From NCBI RefSeq assembly GCF_017948675.1, contig NZ_JAGFBU010000001.1:310001-374000 (forward strand): DNA of 64,000 bases. Direction: 5' to 3'. Under the pieces are notes generated by a model that saw only the letters and a program-made list of their open reading frames with translations, had not been told where the DNA came from and did not search any database. The DNA is from Flavobacterium flabelliforme (GTDB lineage: Bacteria > Bacteroidota > Bacteroidia > Flavobacteriales > Flavobacteriaceae). The first letter of the stretch is position 1, and every line of letters begins with the position of its first letter. Shown here piece by piece: positions 17,737-27,875 of this stretch. The translations under genes were made by a program, and so were the position numbers.

Positions 17737-18025
17737 TTAAACTGACTTAAAACAAACTAATCAATTAAGATATAATTTACAAATAAAGTAATTACTATTA
17801 AAAAAACCTAAAATATAATATTTACATATTAAAAAATTATTAAAGTATAATTAGATTGTTTTTTGAAAATTGTAGTTAATTAAAAAACAAAAATCTAATT
17901 CAGCTATAAAAGTTTGAAAAGTGTGAATTAATAAAAATAAAAAAACCTTCAAAATCAAAAAAATGAAGGTTTTTAATAAAATTAATTTTAGTGCTTCAAA
18001 AAAGCTGATTTATATTGTTTGGCAA
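17737..18025. other. Intergenic region upstream of the regulator gene
   Basis: Very AT-rich, with no open reading frame I can support. It must hold the regulator's promoter, but no clear TAnnTTTG is visible. The only clear element is the terminator at 17941-17984. Confidence 0.6.
17941..17984 (-). terminator. Terminator of the collar/LamG operon
   Basis: AAAAACCTTCA (17941-17951) pairs with TGAAGGTTTTT (17974-17984) around a long A/T loop. On the minus strand it is followed by a T-run. It lies 41 bases after the lipoprotein stop and separates the operon from the regulator gene. Confidence 0.7.
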
Positions 18026-18415
18026 TTATTCGACTAATTCAAAATCACCTTGAGTAATATAGTTAAAAGAAGATTTATAATCAGTTCCTATTATGTAGGC
18101 TGAATTATTCCCTTCAGCTAATTCAATTGGATTGATTTGGGCGCCACTCATTGTAAAATTCATAGTGTATAAAACTCCGTTCACAGAGTAATCTACTTTT
18201 AAGGGTATTCCATTTGCATTAGACTTAGATGTCGTTTGAATTTTTACTGCATATTTTAAATTAGAATTATTACATTCATTAACAGAAATTGCTGTTCCAT
18301 CTGCGTGTACAAAAGAAATCTCAGAGGCATAAATAGTATTAGGAACTTCTTCAGTAGAACAACTAAAAAAGGTGATAATTAACAGTGCTAGAATAAGAAA
18401 ATATTTGTTTTTCAT
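18026..18415 (-). CDS. Small lipoprotein of unknown function
   Basis: A 129-residue protein with a lipoprotein signal peptide: KNKYFLILALLIITFFSC, with the lipobox Cys at residue 19 followed by STEEVP. The mature part is short and beta-rich (YSVNGVLYTMNFTMSGAQ, LAEGNNSAYIIGTDYKSSFNYITQGDFELVE). I recognise no family. Two bases separate it from the stop of the preceding 301-residue gene, so it is the last gene of the operon that starts with the tail-collar gene. It may be an anchoring or assembly partner (inference). Confidence 0.7.
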   Translation of the reverse strand: MKNKYFLILALLIITFFSCSTEEVPNTIYASEISFVHADGTAISVNECNNSNLKYAVKIQTTSKSNANGIPLKVDYSVNGVLYTMNFTMSGAQINPIELAEGNNSAYIIGTDYKSSFNYITQGDFELVE

Positions 18416-18417
18416 GA

Positions 18418-19323
18418 TTATTTCTTTTGTTTGATGATTATTTCTTTATTCAATCCTGCAATCTCAATTTGATATGTTCCCGATATTAAATTATTAAAAA
18501 AGGTTTCACCATTAATTATACTTTTCCTGTCAATAATAGCACCGTCTTTTGATAAAATTGTTTCTGCGTTATTCTCTGGATAAACCACTTTTATCTCACC
18601 ACCTGCATAACATACTACATCTTTTTTATAAAATTTTGCTGCTCCTACTTTCAAGTAAACTATCCATTTTTTTAAAACAGATCGATTCTCTGATAGTACT
18701 TGAAATACAACTGGTTTACTAAAATCTATACTATTTGATCCTGGAATTTGAATTGTATTTTCTAAATATAACTGGGCTCCAGTACTTAACTCGAATAATG
18801 AATTAAGTGTTGAAATATTTACTACATTATCAACAAAAATTGTAATATTAGATCCAACTATAGTTTTATTACTTATTTTCAAATCCTTAAATCCAAAATC
18901 AACAATATCAGCTTCATTGTTTAAAGTTGGACTTGCAAAACTGAAGGCTTGAAAAAGATTACCAAAATGTTTATTGTTTTCAAATACTTTTGAATTTTCT
19001 ACATTTTTAATTGAATTACTTACCGAATCATAAATTTTAAAACTGATATTTTCGTTCTCTGTATTAGAAAAAACAGTTAGATAAACAAAGTATTTTTTTT
19101 CACTTGCAACATAAAGTAATGAGGCAACACCGCGGCATTCTCCGTTTACGAAAGCTGCAACTTTATCATTGGGACTAGACAAATCTCTACCATCAACAGT
19201 AACAAAGCCTTCAAAAGACATGGTGTACTGAAAATTATTTTCATTTACTACCCAGTTTGGAGATTGCCCAAATGCATTTATACTTATAAAAATAAGTAAT
19301 AACGTATGTATATAATTTTTCAT
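18418..19323 (-). CDS. Secreted protein sharing a module with the giant LamG protein
   Basis: 301 residues with a signal peptide (YIHTLLLIFISINAFGQ). Residues ~22-130 (PNWVVNENNFQYTMSFEG, then DKVAAFVNGECRGVA, KKYFVYLTVFSNTENENISFKI) match a segment near the C-terminus of the giant neighbour (about its residues 2326-2430). A middle region ending in VFQVLSENRSVLKKWIVYLKVG resembles Ig-like/DUF5018-type repeats. The C-terminus (SGTYQIEIAGLNKEIIIKQ) loosely resembles the end of a T9SS sorting domain but is short. The start at 19323 fits the signal peptide; the longer frame would begin inside a strong hairpin. Confidence 0.75.
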   Translation of the reverse strand: MKNYIHTLLLIFISINAFGQSPNWVVNENNFQYTMSFEGFVTVDGRDLSSPNDKVAAFVNGECRGVASLLYVASEKKYFVYLTVFSNTENENISFKIYDSVSNSIKNVENSKVFENNKHFGNLFQAFSFASPTLNNEADIVDFGFKDLKISNKTIVGSNITIFVDNVVNISTLNSLFELSTGAQLYLENTIQIPGSNSIDFSKPVVFQVLSENRSVLKKWIVYLKVGAAKFYKKDVVCYAGGEIKVVYPENNAETILSKDGAIIDRKSIINGETFFNNLISGTYQIEIAGLNKEIIIKQKK

Positions 19324-19337
19324 ATTAAATTGATTAT

Positions 19338-19378
19338 AAACTCTTAAAAGTAGCAATAAATGCTACTTTTAAGAGTTT
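19338..19378 (-). other. Perfect 18-bp hairpin inside the operon
   Basis: AAACTCTTAAAAGTAGCA (19338-19355) and TGCTACTTTTAAGAGTTT (19361-19378) are perfect complements around ATAAA. It lies between the giant gene and the next gene. On the transcript strand it is not followed by a T-run, so it is more likely an mRNA stabiliser, processing site or partial attenuator than a full terminator. Confidence 0.7.
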
Positions 19379-19391
19379 AAAGATTTTACAA

Positions 19392-22300
19392 TTAATTTTT
19401 TATTACTTTAAAAGTTTCTATTTTTCCGTCAATTTTTATTTGTAAGATGTAAACACCTTGAGCAACATTAGGAACTATTTCTACAACACTTTCTCCAACT
19501 TCTACTTGCATATTTTTAGTGAAAAGCAGTTGATTTGCCATAGAAAAAAGCTGAATAGAAATTTCTTGTTTTTTATCTGCATTTAACTTTATATTTAATT
19601 GCGATTCAAATGAATTTGGATACACACTAACTTGGGTAGAAACTGCTTCTAAAACAATAGGTGACAACACAGTACCAAGTACTTCGTTCCCTTTAAAAAC
19701 AAATGATTTAGAAGTAGTTTTTTTATTGAATCCATCGCCAATAGAAAAAGATAACTTTTGAGGATTTTCTCCAAAAATTGTGATAAAACTAAGTTCTTTG
19801 CCATTCACTATTTGATTTTTGGCAATTCCTTTAAGCACTCCTCTATCATCATACACAAACAGTTCATTGTAGCCTTTTGGCAATAAAACAATAGCATTCA
19901 TATTCTCAGAGTATTGTTTAAACTCCGTTCTAATACCCTCTTGTTCGTTGTCTAAAACCCCTTTGGATATTGTTCTTGCGTTATCTTGATAATAAGGGTA
20001 TTTAAAAACCTGCTGTTTTGCTGACTTCATCATATATCCTTTTCCAGTTTCTAAGTACTTTAGTGTACCATGCCATCCGATAATTGGATCATATACCGCA
20101 AATAAATTTTGAGATTTTATTACATCACCATCAGTCGCTTCAAAATAAGCTAAAGCCTCATTAGTTGCTCTATTTGATGCTAGAGGATAAGGGAGCCAGT
20201 TCCAATTTTCTTTAATTGGAAAACTCCATTTAGATAAATCTACCCGTTTTCCTTTGATCTCTAGTATTTGCTCATTACTGGTATTAAACTTATACATTTT
20301 AGAAGCAAACAATCCTCCATTAGCACTTATGGATCCAGACCACTGGCTGTTTGAAGGTTTTGATAAGTCCTTAAAATAGGTTTCAAGTTGTGCCGGAGAA
20401 TGGCTCAAAATGCGGTTGGAAGTTTCTAGGACTAGACCTTTAGTTAGTTTGTTTATATCTGAAAAGCTCTCATCATAAATATTTAAGGAGGTCCATGTCC
20501 AGCCTTTATTAAGTACAATTTGTTGTTCAATCAAACCTGTATTTGAAAATATACTTGATTTACTTAAAGTTCCAATTACATCATTATCTAAAAAAGTAAT
20601 AGCCATTTTAGAATCTATAGTTGCTTCTAAGACCTTACCTTGTGAGGCATCCCATATTTTAAACCTCAACTCTTCACCAGAATTAGTATTGCTGTAAACT
20701 GTTAAAAAGACAAAATATTCTTTATACAACTCGTTATAAACAAGCTTAACTGTTCCTCTAACTTCATCCTTATGAAAAACTGCAATTTTATCATGAGAAT
20801 CAGTTGATAATAGTTCATCAACTTTTATTTTACCAATGATATTCATACTATAGTCAAAAAGCTTAGGATCTACAGACCAATTTGGTTCTTGAGCTAATAC
20901 TCTTAGTTTTAAGGGTAACTTTTGATCGTAAGCAAAATCTGTTTGCAAATATAAATTCTCTACATACTCCCCTACTGCGATTTCTTTATCAATAGTAGCC
21001 GTTACAATTATTTTACTATTAGGCTCAATAACACCCGATTTTTTAGTCAATGTTAACCAAGTTGGGATATTATTAATCGTAAAAGGATGTTTTTTTCCAC
21101 CTTTATTAATCAATGTAATTTCAAAAACGCTCTCTTTGTTACTGTTCTTTTCAATGTCAACTATTTCATTAAATCCTTCAGCAAACCAACTTACTTCATT
21201 GCGATTAACATAAGCAGTCCAGGTAACTGGAGATTGTTGCATGTTATTTACACCATCAAACATTCTATGAACGGTAATATCTAATGTCTGCCCTTCTAAT
21301 GATGCCCAATCGGTGACAATAGGAGCAATAATCATTTCACCGTCTTTGATTACATGAGTAGTCAAAAATTTAACTAACTGTCGTTCTGGCTTAATTGGTG
21401 GAACATCATTAGCATATTGCAGGTTTCCGCTACTTAAATTAGCATTACTTACCACTACAGTCTCATTAGCATCAGCATGATAATATCTTGGACCTTTTGC
21501 GATAGCTGGTTCAGGAACATTCATTCGGGCATACAATAGTAACCCAATACTTTCTACATCAACTTCATTGTAACTATCTCGTTCTATTTGTTCTAAATTA
21601 CGTAAGGTATTCCATAAACGAAATTCATCTAATTTACCGGTAAAAATTCTATCAACTGTTTCTTTACCTGATAGGTCACGTGATCCTCTAGCACCCATCC
21701 AAATCTTATTACCAGAGAAACCTCCAATTTCACTCATTGGGTTAGAAGATACCAGTTGTGTATCGACATACGTTTTTAATGAACCAACTCTATTGAATAA
21801 TAATGTTACATGATGCCACTGATTATCAGTAATGCTTTTTGTTGTTAGAACATATGTTTTGCCTTCACTTTGAAGAAGTAATGAACCCGAATTATTCATT
21901 TCAAGAGACCACTTATTAGTTAATCCATTACTTTGAACAACATCTGAACCATCTCCTTTTCCATTTGAGAATAAGGTTGCTTGTTGTGCAGTTCCTGTTT
22001 TAATCCAAAACTCCATCGTAGCATCCATTTCTTTAGTCAATTGAACAAAATTTACATTATCCATAACTAAATATTGTCCGCTATTAAAATCATAGGATGT
22101 TCCCTTAGGCTTAATGTCCCAGGATGCACTTATTGTAGCGTGTTTGAAACGAACTAAATCTTTAGCGATCAAACCTCGACCTTCATTCATTGGCCAATAT
22201 CCGTTTAAATTGGCTTCATTACCTGAAAGTTTAGCATACATTTTTGCATAAGACTCATCTCTACTTATAGTTTTATTCCAAAAACGTAGATCATGTAAAT

Positions 22301-25300
22301 TCCCTATAAAAGTATTTCCTCCAAGCACTAAAGGATTATTATTAGCAAACTGCATATTAGTATTTCCAGTACTACTACCAATTTCTGAATCATCTTCAAA
22401 GATTCTCAAATCACCGTTACTACTTTTATAAGTAAAAGAATAGTGATGAAATAAATTATCCTTTTTAATTTTTGCTAAAGTTGTGATTCCTCCTAATGTA
22501 AAAGAAAGACCATCTGTATCTTTGAGACCTATAGTTAACCCATCCTTTTGTGAAATAATAGAAGTTGCTGCAGTAGTTTTGGTTGCATTATTCATCCAAA
22601 ACTCAAACGTTAAATCACCTGGAATAATTTTTGGATCATTAATTACTACCGTATTGGCATTCCCTTCAAAATATAAAGAAACATTATGATCAATAGGCAA
22701 CTGATTTGTCTGACCTTTTATTTCAATAGTACTTACCGCTGAATTATAAGATATATTTTCGTTAAAGCTAATCTTTAAATCTTCACCTGTTCCTAATATC
22801 CCATTAATAGGTAGAGGAGTTCCGAAAAGCTGTGGAGAATGTAGATCTACTCTTCCTGTAATAATATCCGATATAAACTCGGTATCATTAGTACATGTAC
22901 TTCTAGCTCTTATCTCATAATTTCCATCTATTAATCCTAAATTAGCAATATCAAAACTATAAACTAAATTAGTAGCTGCACCAATTTCAGTTATTTCAGT
23001 TTCATTATTTGCTATAGCTTCATCATAAAAAGTTTTGCTACCGTAATAGGTTTTCAATCGGACCCAATTAGGGCTTGAAGCTAAACGATATTCTAAATCA
23101 ATTTTCTTGAAACTTTTAAATTTAGTACTATACCCCATCAAATTAATTGACAAAGGTTTTGTGGTTCCATCCGTGTTAAAAGCTTTTTCTTTATTAAGTA
23201 CCCAATTATTTAATGGTGCACTTACTATTACACTTGAACAAGAGGGCATAAAATGTGCCGAAATAAGAACTTCGGAACTTACATCCTCACCATCGCATAA
23301 TGATTGCAAACGAACTTTAATATCTTTATAATCATAAATATCTGAAATAGACTTTCCTAATGTCAATTTATAAACAACTGTTTTTCCGTAAGGTACACGT
23401 ACGATAGTACCATTGGGTTCAATATTTGTAATTGCATTGTTAGGATTTGTCGTATTGTCTACAATTAATAAGAAATCTGTGTCCGAACCTGTTGCGCTGT
23501 TGTTTTCTAATTTTAATTCAAATTCTGCTTTTTTGGTTTCTGCAATGTTACTTACATTATTATCAACAACAGAAAGTATTGGAACTTCCACTTTTTGAGT
23601 AGCAAAACTTAATTCTTCTCGCATATCATCAGCAAGCTCACTAATTATAGTTGCAAAAGGATTATAAGTATTTTTGTTATAAAAATGAGAAAGTTCAGCT
23701 CCTTCATGCGGACAAGAAGTTTTACCACCTTGTGTAATAAAAACAGGTCCGTTACCGTCAAATAAGTTTACTACATCAACACTTAAATAATTAGATTTAT
23801 CATTATCTTTTAAGGTATAACTTATTTGTGTAGTTGATGTACTTTCTTGATTATCAGTATTACTAATGTTTTGATTAGAACTACCTGACACGTTTTTTAT
23901 AAAACCAAGATCATTTAGTGTCATTCCAAAATCTAATGAGAATTTTTCATCTAGACTTAGTGTAATATTTAATGAACTTCCTTTTACAATTCCTGATTCT
24001 ATAGTTTTTGAAATTTCTCCAACACCTGCATCAAAAGAGATGTTTTCTGCAAAATTTTTATTTACTAAAGCCTTAAATTCAGCAAGATCATTTATTTTTC
24101 CTGCAGATGAACTAATATTATCAAGCAATCCTTTCTTGTAGGTATTACGATCATTTTTTGCGATATATTTACTTTTCTCATTATTCATAATAATGGTTCT
24201 CCATAAATTGATATCACTCTCGTATGAACTTTTCTTTTTTACTCCAGGATCCGTTTCTTTAATAACACCCTTGTTAATATTATCAATTATAGTTTGTATC
24301 TCAGGAATAATCGTGTTGAGAATATTTTTTTGTGAATACACAAAAAAGGTAGGTGAAGGTTCCTCTACAAAAGACATTGCTTTTTGTTTACTAATAAAAA
24401 CACTTTCTCCTTTACTGTTTATTAATTTAGAGGAATCTGGGCTTATACTGGTTTTTGTCGCCTGTACATCAGCATAGGAACCATAGAAATAGTTTGAGGA
24501 ATTCCCTATATAAAGATCACCATCAGAGCCATCAAAACTAGGATCATCACTTGTAGAAATGGTTTGATTAAAGGTATATGTTTTGGTTAAAGAACTACCG
24601 AATTCTGACGAAGTAGTTAATCCTATTGAACCACTTACGTCAAGAATTGTTTTTACTTCTGTAACTGGCCCAAGTAAACCACCACCAAAAGCAAATGTTG
24701 CTCCTAAAGAAGTTTTTATACCAGCACTTAATTCATTTGAAATCGAAATCATTTCATCTGTAGTCACAGAAAAACTTTCACCCTTGTTTATGGATGCAAA
24801 ACTATTTGACCCAGGAGGATCTCTTAAAATGATATCAGGAACAGTAGGTCCTTTTGTTACAAATGTTTTACTACCATCGTCTTTTCCGCCTAAAATAATT
24901 CCTATTGGTTTAAAATTCTTTACGTTATAATCCTTTTCATTTAGTCTATACTTTAAAGTACTTGTAATTTCAAATGGAGGAGTTATTGAAGGTACTCCTG
25001 CTTTAAAAGTATAGGTAAGCTTATTGCCATCTACAGTTACATTTTCTGAATTTACTAAAGCAAGATTATTGTTTTTAATTAACTCACCATCAGTTACGGG
25101 AACTGAAACTTCAACAGCTGGTAAACTATTTTCTAATGGATCCTTATTGACATATCGTTCAAATCGATTCATTACAATTTTATAAGGATGAAATTGAGAA
25201 TAAACAGGATTAGTAAAACCATCTGTTGAAATAGATTCTTCTTTCCCTAATTTCACTGTTAAATCCGAAGTTTGTTCAATCACCTCTAATTCTGGAATAG

Positions 25301-27866
25301 CTCTGTAAGTAAAACTTTTTTCGTAATGATAAGGTTTTCCTTTTATTGTTTTTTCTACACTCTCATCTTTATATACATATTCTGGAATTTTTGAATCTGG
25401 AATTTTTGAAAAATCGAACTCTTCCCTCGCTTTTAAAATCTTAATATCTTGAGAATTATTTACAATAAATAAATCTTCAGGCTCTACTTTATATTTCAAA
25501 GGCATCACAGATATTCTATACTCACCAGAGGCTACATTTGTTGTGAAACTATAGCTAGTTTCGGGTGTGGCAGATGCACCATTTGGCTCATATCCAAAAT
25601 TAAATTTAGCTTTTCCAATATTGTTTTTAGCACTAATTTCAAGTGTTTTTGTAACTCCAAGATTTGTAACGGATTTTGTCACTAAACCAGATTCACCAAA
25701 TCCAATAGGTTTGGCTGCCTCTACGGTTCCGCCTACTACTTTACCAACCGCCACAACCCTTGTAGTGTCAATAAAACAAACAGGTTCATTAAAGTCTTCG
25801 AAAAACTCCTTTAAGTCATTTGTATCTGCAGGGAAACGACCATTATAGGTAAATTGATGTCCCTCTTTTTTTACGGTAATATAATGTTTACCTATTGGTA
25901 CACTAATATCAAATTCTCCTTTACTATCGGTTACAACAGGCAGATTATTTGCATCTAATACAATATTTCCGTCTATATATACATTAGCTCCTTCTGTAAA
26001 AATGTTAGCATAAACATCTAAAAAATCATCCGATTTATCTGTAGGAGTTCCAGCATCATTTTTCCAATATGTTCCTTTAGAAAATTTTTCACCATTAATT
26101 TCATAATAATTATACCCTTCATCTAATATATTGTTTCCTCCAGATATAAAATTACTATTGGAGCCTTTTCCATATAGGCTAACATAGGAAGGAAAAACAT
26201 CACGCGTATCAAATTGTACCTTTCCTTTAAAACTAAAAGAGGATTGATCTATAAAATCAATTTTATTGACTACCTCTGATCCTTGTCCTAAGTATACTAA
26301 TTGTTGAATAGGGTCAAATTTATGTTGTCCGTATAAAGGTGTAATGTTATAAGATTCCCCAGTACCTGAATATTGTATCGCTGTAATTTGATAATTTCCT
26401 TTACTATCTGTTACGCCCAAGATACCTAATTGAGAGGTAGAAGGATAATTTTCTGCAGCGGTCTCCCAAGTAACCCTATCTTCAGCGGGTTTTTTATCAT
26501 CCCATAATTTACCATGATTTTTATTGTAAGTAAAACCATTCCTAGATAAATCATAAGCATAAGCACCCACTTTTTCATTAGCTCTTAGATATGAAACCAT
26601 TTTAGAATCGTTTCCACTAATAAAACGGGAATAATCCGTTCGAATTGTAGCTGCCTCCAATGGCATTTTCCAAATTCTAACTTCATCAATATAAAAAGCA
26701 TATCCTCCTCCTATTTTTATACTATCCCAAACTTTACCTTTAAAACTCGTTGTAGCAGTAGGAATAGTAACATCAAAATACGGAGCAACATAAGCACCAT
26801 CAACTCCTCTTAGTTTACTATCCACCTCTGTTTTATAAGATTGATTAATTGGTCTACCATTTATATATAATAATGGAATTTTCCCTTCATTTAATACTAT
26901 TGAAAAATGAACGAAAGAAGTATTGAAGTCAGCCATCTTAACCAGAACATCATTACCTCTTGAATTTATTTTTCCTGAAGGAAAATAATTCATCAAAGTA
27001 TATTTATCTCCCCCAATAGTAACATCCATTGAATTACTTTGCACATTAAGCTTTACTGTAGCTTCAATAGTTTCGATCGGATTAGTACTTTGAATATTAA
27101 ATAATTTAATAGCTGGTTCAGCATTACTTGTAAATGCTATTTTTGGTTTTATCCAAGCTTGAAAAGTAGCTGAATTTCCTATTGTTGTACTTAAATTCTC
27201 TAGACTAATAAAAGTTGTAGCTGGAATAAGCAGCGAACTACCTTCACTTAATGCGCTTCCGCTAGGAGTTGCAGTTACAATAGCATCTTTTACAGGATTT
27301 CCTCCTTTATAACTTATATTACCCGTTACAACTGCTGTAGGATTTCGATAACCTATGCCTGTAATAAAAGTGTTATACAAACTTGATATAGCACTCACAC
27401 CTTCAGCTTGTACTTTATATTCGTATAAAACACCTCCTTCAACATATTTATCTTCATATGTGGTTTCAGTAGGAGAAAGGCCAACCACTAATGTAAAAGG
27501 TTTTTTATTGAGTTCTGTAAAGACTCTACGGTAAATCTTTATACTTTTTACTAAATTAATATTTGCTTTTAAATCCCAATTAATTACTACTTTATCACCA
27601 AAAAACCCTTTTGACACGTCAAAAGATTCTTCTGCGAAAGTGTTATATATATAAAGAACATCCCATGGGAAACGAACATCAGCAGGCTGAAGAAGTCGTA
27701 TATCGCTTCCTTTTTTTACTCCCAAAAAAGGAACACCAACCTGTATCGTATATCTATCATTTTGAATAGCTTGTGAAACTGGGACTACTTTAGCCCCTTT
27801 ATTATTCTGGGCCCACAGTCCTGTTACCAGAAAAAAGAGTCCGAGTGCTGTTAGTATTTTTTTCAT
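19392..27866 (-). CDS. Giant multi-LamG surface protein with T9SS sorting domain
   Basis: 2824 residues, all in one frame. Signal peptide at 1-20 (LTALGLFFLVTGLWAQ). LamG/concanavalin-like domains lie at ~210-420, ~1735-1900 and ~1930-2120, each with an FxxWxK or FEFWM strand and an LRFWN/FRLWN/VRIWK motif. Carboxypeptidase-regulatory-like segments are near 185-205 and 540-680. A BACON/Ig-like stretch lies at ~2250-2325, the module shared with the next gene at ~2326-2430, and a GWTWTSLN/ENWNWLPYPL region at ~2440-2620. The type A T9SS C-terminal domain (~2745-2824) starts VSVYPNSFES and ends FKVIKN. It is predicted to cross the outer membrane by the type IX system and stay at the surface. LamG domains suggest glycan or protein binding; function is unknown. 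Confidence 0.85.
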   Translation of the reverse strand: MKKILTALGLFFLVTGLWAQNNKGAKVVPVSQAIQNDRYTIQVGVPFLGVKKGSDIRLLQPADVRFPWDVLYIYNTFAEESFDVSKGFFGDKVVINWDLKANINLVKSIKIYRRVFTELNKKPFTLVVGLSPTETTYEDKYVEGGVLYEYKVQAEGVSAISSLYNTFITGIGYRNPTAVVTGNISYKGGNPVKDAIVTATPSGSALSEGSSLLIPATTFISLENLSTTIGNSATFQAWIKPKIAFTSNAEPAIKLFNIQSTNPIETIEATVKLNVQSNSMDVTIGGDKYTLMNYFPSGKINSRGNDVLVKMADFNTSFVHFSIVLNEGKIPLLYINGRPINQSYKTEVDSKLRGVDGAYVAPYFDVTIPTATTSFKGKVWDSIKIGGGYAFYIDEVRIWKMPLEAATIRTDYSRFISGNDSKMVSYLRANEKVGAYAYDLSRNGFTYNKNHGKLWDDKKPAEDRVTWETAAENYPSTSQLGILGVTDSKGNYQITAIQYSGTGESYNITPLYGQHKFDPIQQLVYLGQGSEVVNKIDFIDQSSFSFKGKVQFDTRDVFPSYVSLYGKGSNSNFISGGNNILDEGYNYYEINGEKFSKGTYWKNDAGTPTDKSDDFLDVYANIFTEGANVYIDGNIVLDANNLPVVTDSKGEFDISVPIGKHYITVKKEGHQFTYNGRFPADTNDLKEFFEDFNEPVCFIDTTRVVAVGKVVGGTVEAAKPIGFGESGLVTKSVTNLGVTKTLEISAKNNIGKAKFNFGYEPNGASATPETSYSFTTNVASGEYRISVMPLKYKVEPEDLFIVNNSQDIKILKAREEFDFSKIPDSKIPEYVYKDESVEKTIKGKPYHYEKSFTYRAIPELEVIEQTSDLTVKLGKEESISTDGFTNPVYSQFHPYKIVMNRFERYVNKDPLENSLPAVEVSVPVTDGELIKNNNLALVNSENVTVDGNKLTYTFKAGVPSITPPFEITSTLKYRLNEKDYNVKNFKPIGIILGGKDDGSKTFVTKGPTVPDIILRDPPGSNSFASINKGESFSVTTDEMISISNELSAGIKTSLGATFAFGGGLLGPVTEVKTILDVSGSIGLTTSSEFGSSLTKTYTFNQTISTSDDPSFDGSDGDLYIGNSSNYFYGSYADVQATKTSISPDSSKLINSKGESVFISKQKAMSFVEEPSPTFFVYSQKNILNTIIPEIQTIIDNINKGVIKETDPGVKKKSSYESDINLWRTIIMNNEKSKYIAKNDRNTYKKGLLDNISSSAGKINDLAEFKALVNKNFAENISFDAGVGEISKTIESGIVKGSSLNITLSLDEKFSLDFGMTLNDLGFIKNVSGSSNQNISNTDNQESTSTTQISYTLKDNDKSNYLSVDVVNLFDGNGPVFITQGGKTSCPHEGAELSHFYNKNTYNPFATIISELADDMREELSFATQKVEVPILSVVDNNVSNIAETKKAEFELKLENNSATGSDTDFLLIVDNTTNPNNAITNIEPNGTIVRVPYGKTVVYKLTLGKSISDIYDYKDIKVRLQSLCDGEDVSSEVLISAHFMPSCSSVIVSAPLNNWVLNKEKAFNTDGTTKPLSINLMGYSTKFKSFKKIDLEYRLASSPNWVRLKTYYGSKTFYDEAIANNETEITEIGAATNLVYSFDIANLGLIDGNYEIRARSTCTNDTEFISDIITGRVDLHSPQLFGTPLPINGILGTGEDLKISFNENISYNSAVSTIEIKGQTNQLPIDHNVSLYFEGNANTVVINDPKIIPGDLTFEFWMNNATKTTAATSIISQKDGLTIGLKDTDGLSFTLGGITTLAKIKKDNLFHHYSFTYKSSNGDLRIFEDDSEIGSSTGNTNMQFANNNPLVLGGNTFIGNLHDLRFWNKTISRDESYAKMYAKLSGNEANLNGYWPMNEGRGLIAKDLVRFKHATISASWDIKPKGTSYDFNSGQYLVMDNVNFVQLTKEMDATMEFWIKTGTAQQATLFSNGKGDGSDVVQSNGLTNKWSLEMNNSGSLLLQSEGKTYVLTTKSITDNQWHHVTLLFNRVGSLKTYVDTQLVSSNPMSEIGGFSGNKIWMGARGSRDLSGKETVDRIFTGKLDEFRLWNTLRNLEQIERDSYNEVDVESIGLLLYARMNVPEPAIAKGPRYYHADANETVVVSNANLSSGNLQYANDVPPIKPERQLVKFLTTHVIKDGEMIIAPIVTDWASLEGQTLDITVHRMFDGVNNMQQSPVTWTAYVNRNEVSWFAEGFNEIVDIEKNSNKESVFEITLINKGGKKHPFTINNIPTWLTLTKKSGVIEPNSKIIVTATIDKEIAVGEYVENLYLQTDFAYDQKLPLKLRVLAQEPNWSVDPKLFDYSMNIIGKIKVDELLSTDSHDKIAVFHKDEVRGTVKLVYNELYKEYFVFLTVYSNTNSGEELRFKIWDASQGKVLEATIDSKMAITFLDNDVIGTLSKSSIFSNTGLIEQQIVLNKGWTWTSLNIYDESFSDINKLTKGLVLETSNRILSHSPAQLETYFKDLSKPSNSQWSGSISANGGLFASKMYKFNTSNEQILEIKGKRVDLSKWSFPIKENWNWLPYPLASNRATNEALAYFEATDGDVIKSQNLFAVYDPIIGWHGTLKYLETGKGYMMKSAKQQVFKYPYYQDNARTISKGVLDNEQEGIRTEFKQYSENMNAIVLLPKGYNELFVYDDRGVLKGIAKNQIVNGKELSFITIFGENPQKLSFSIGDGFNKKTTSKSFVFKGNEVLGTVLSPIVLEAVSTQVSVYPNSFESQLNIKLNADKKQEISIQLFSMANQLLFTKNMQVEVGESVVEIVPNVAQGVYILQIKIDGKIETFKVIKN

Positions 27867-27875
27867 AATTACAGC

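Noticed and set aside
20000-25900. Plus-strand open frames inside the giant gene
   Set aside because: They are short, lack promoters and family motifs, and follow the reverse complement of the repetitive giant coding sequence; they are shadows.
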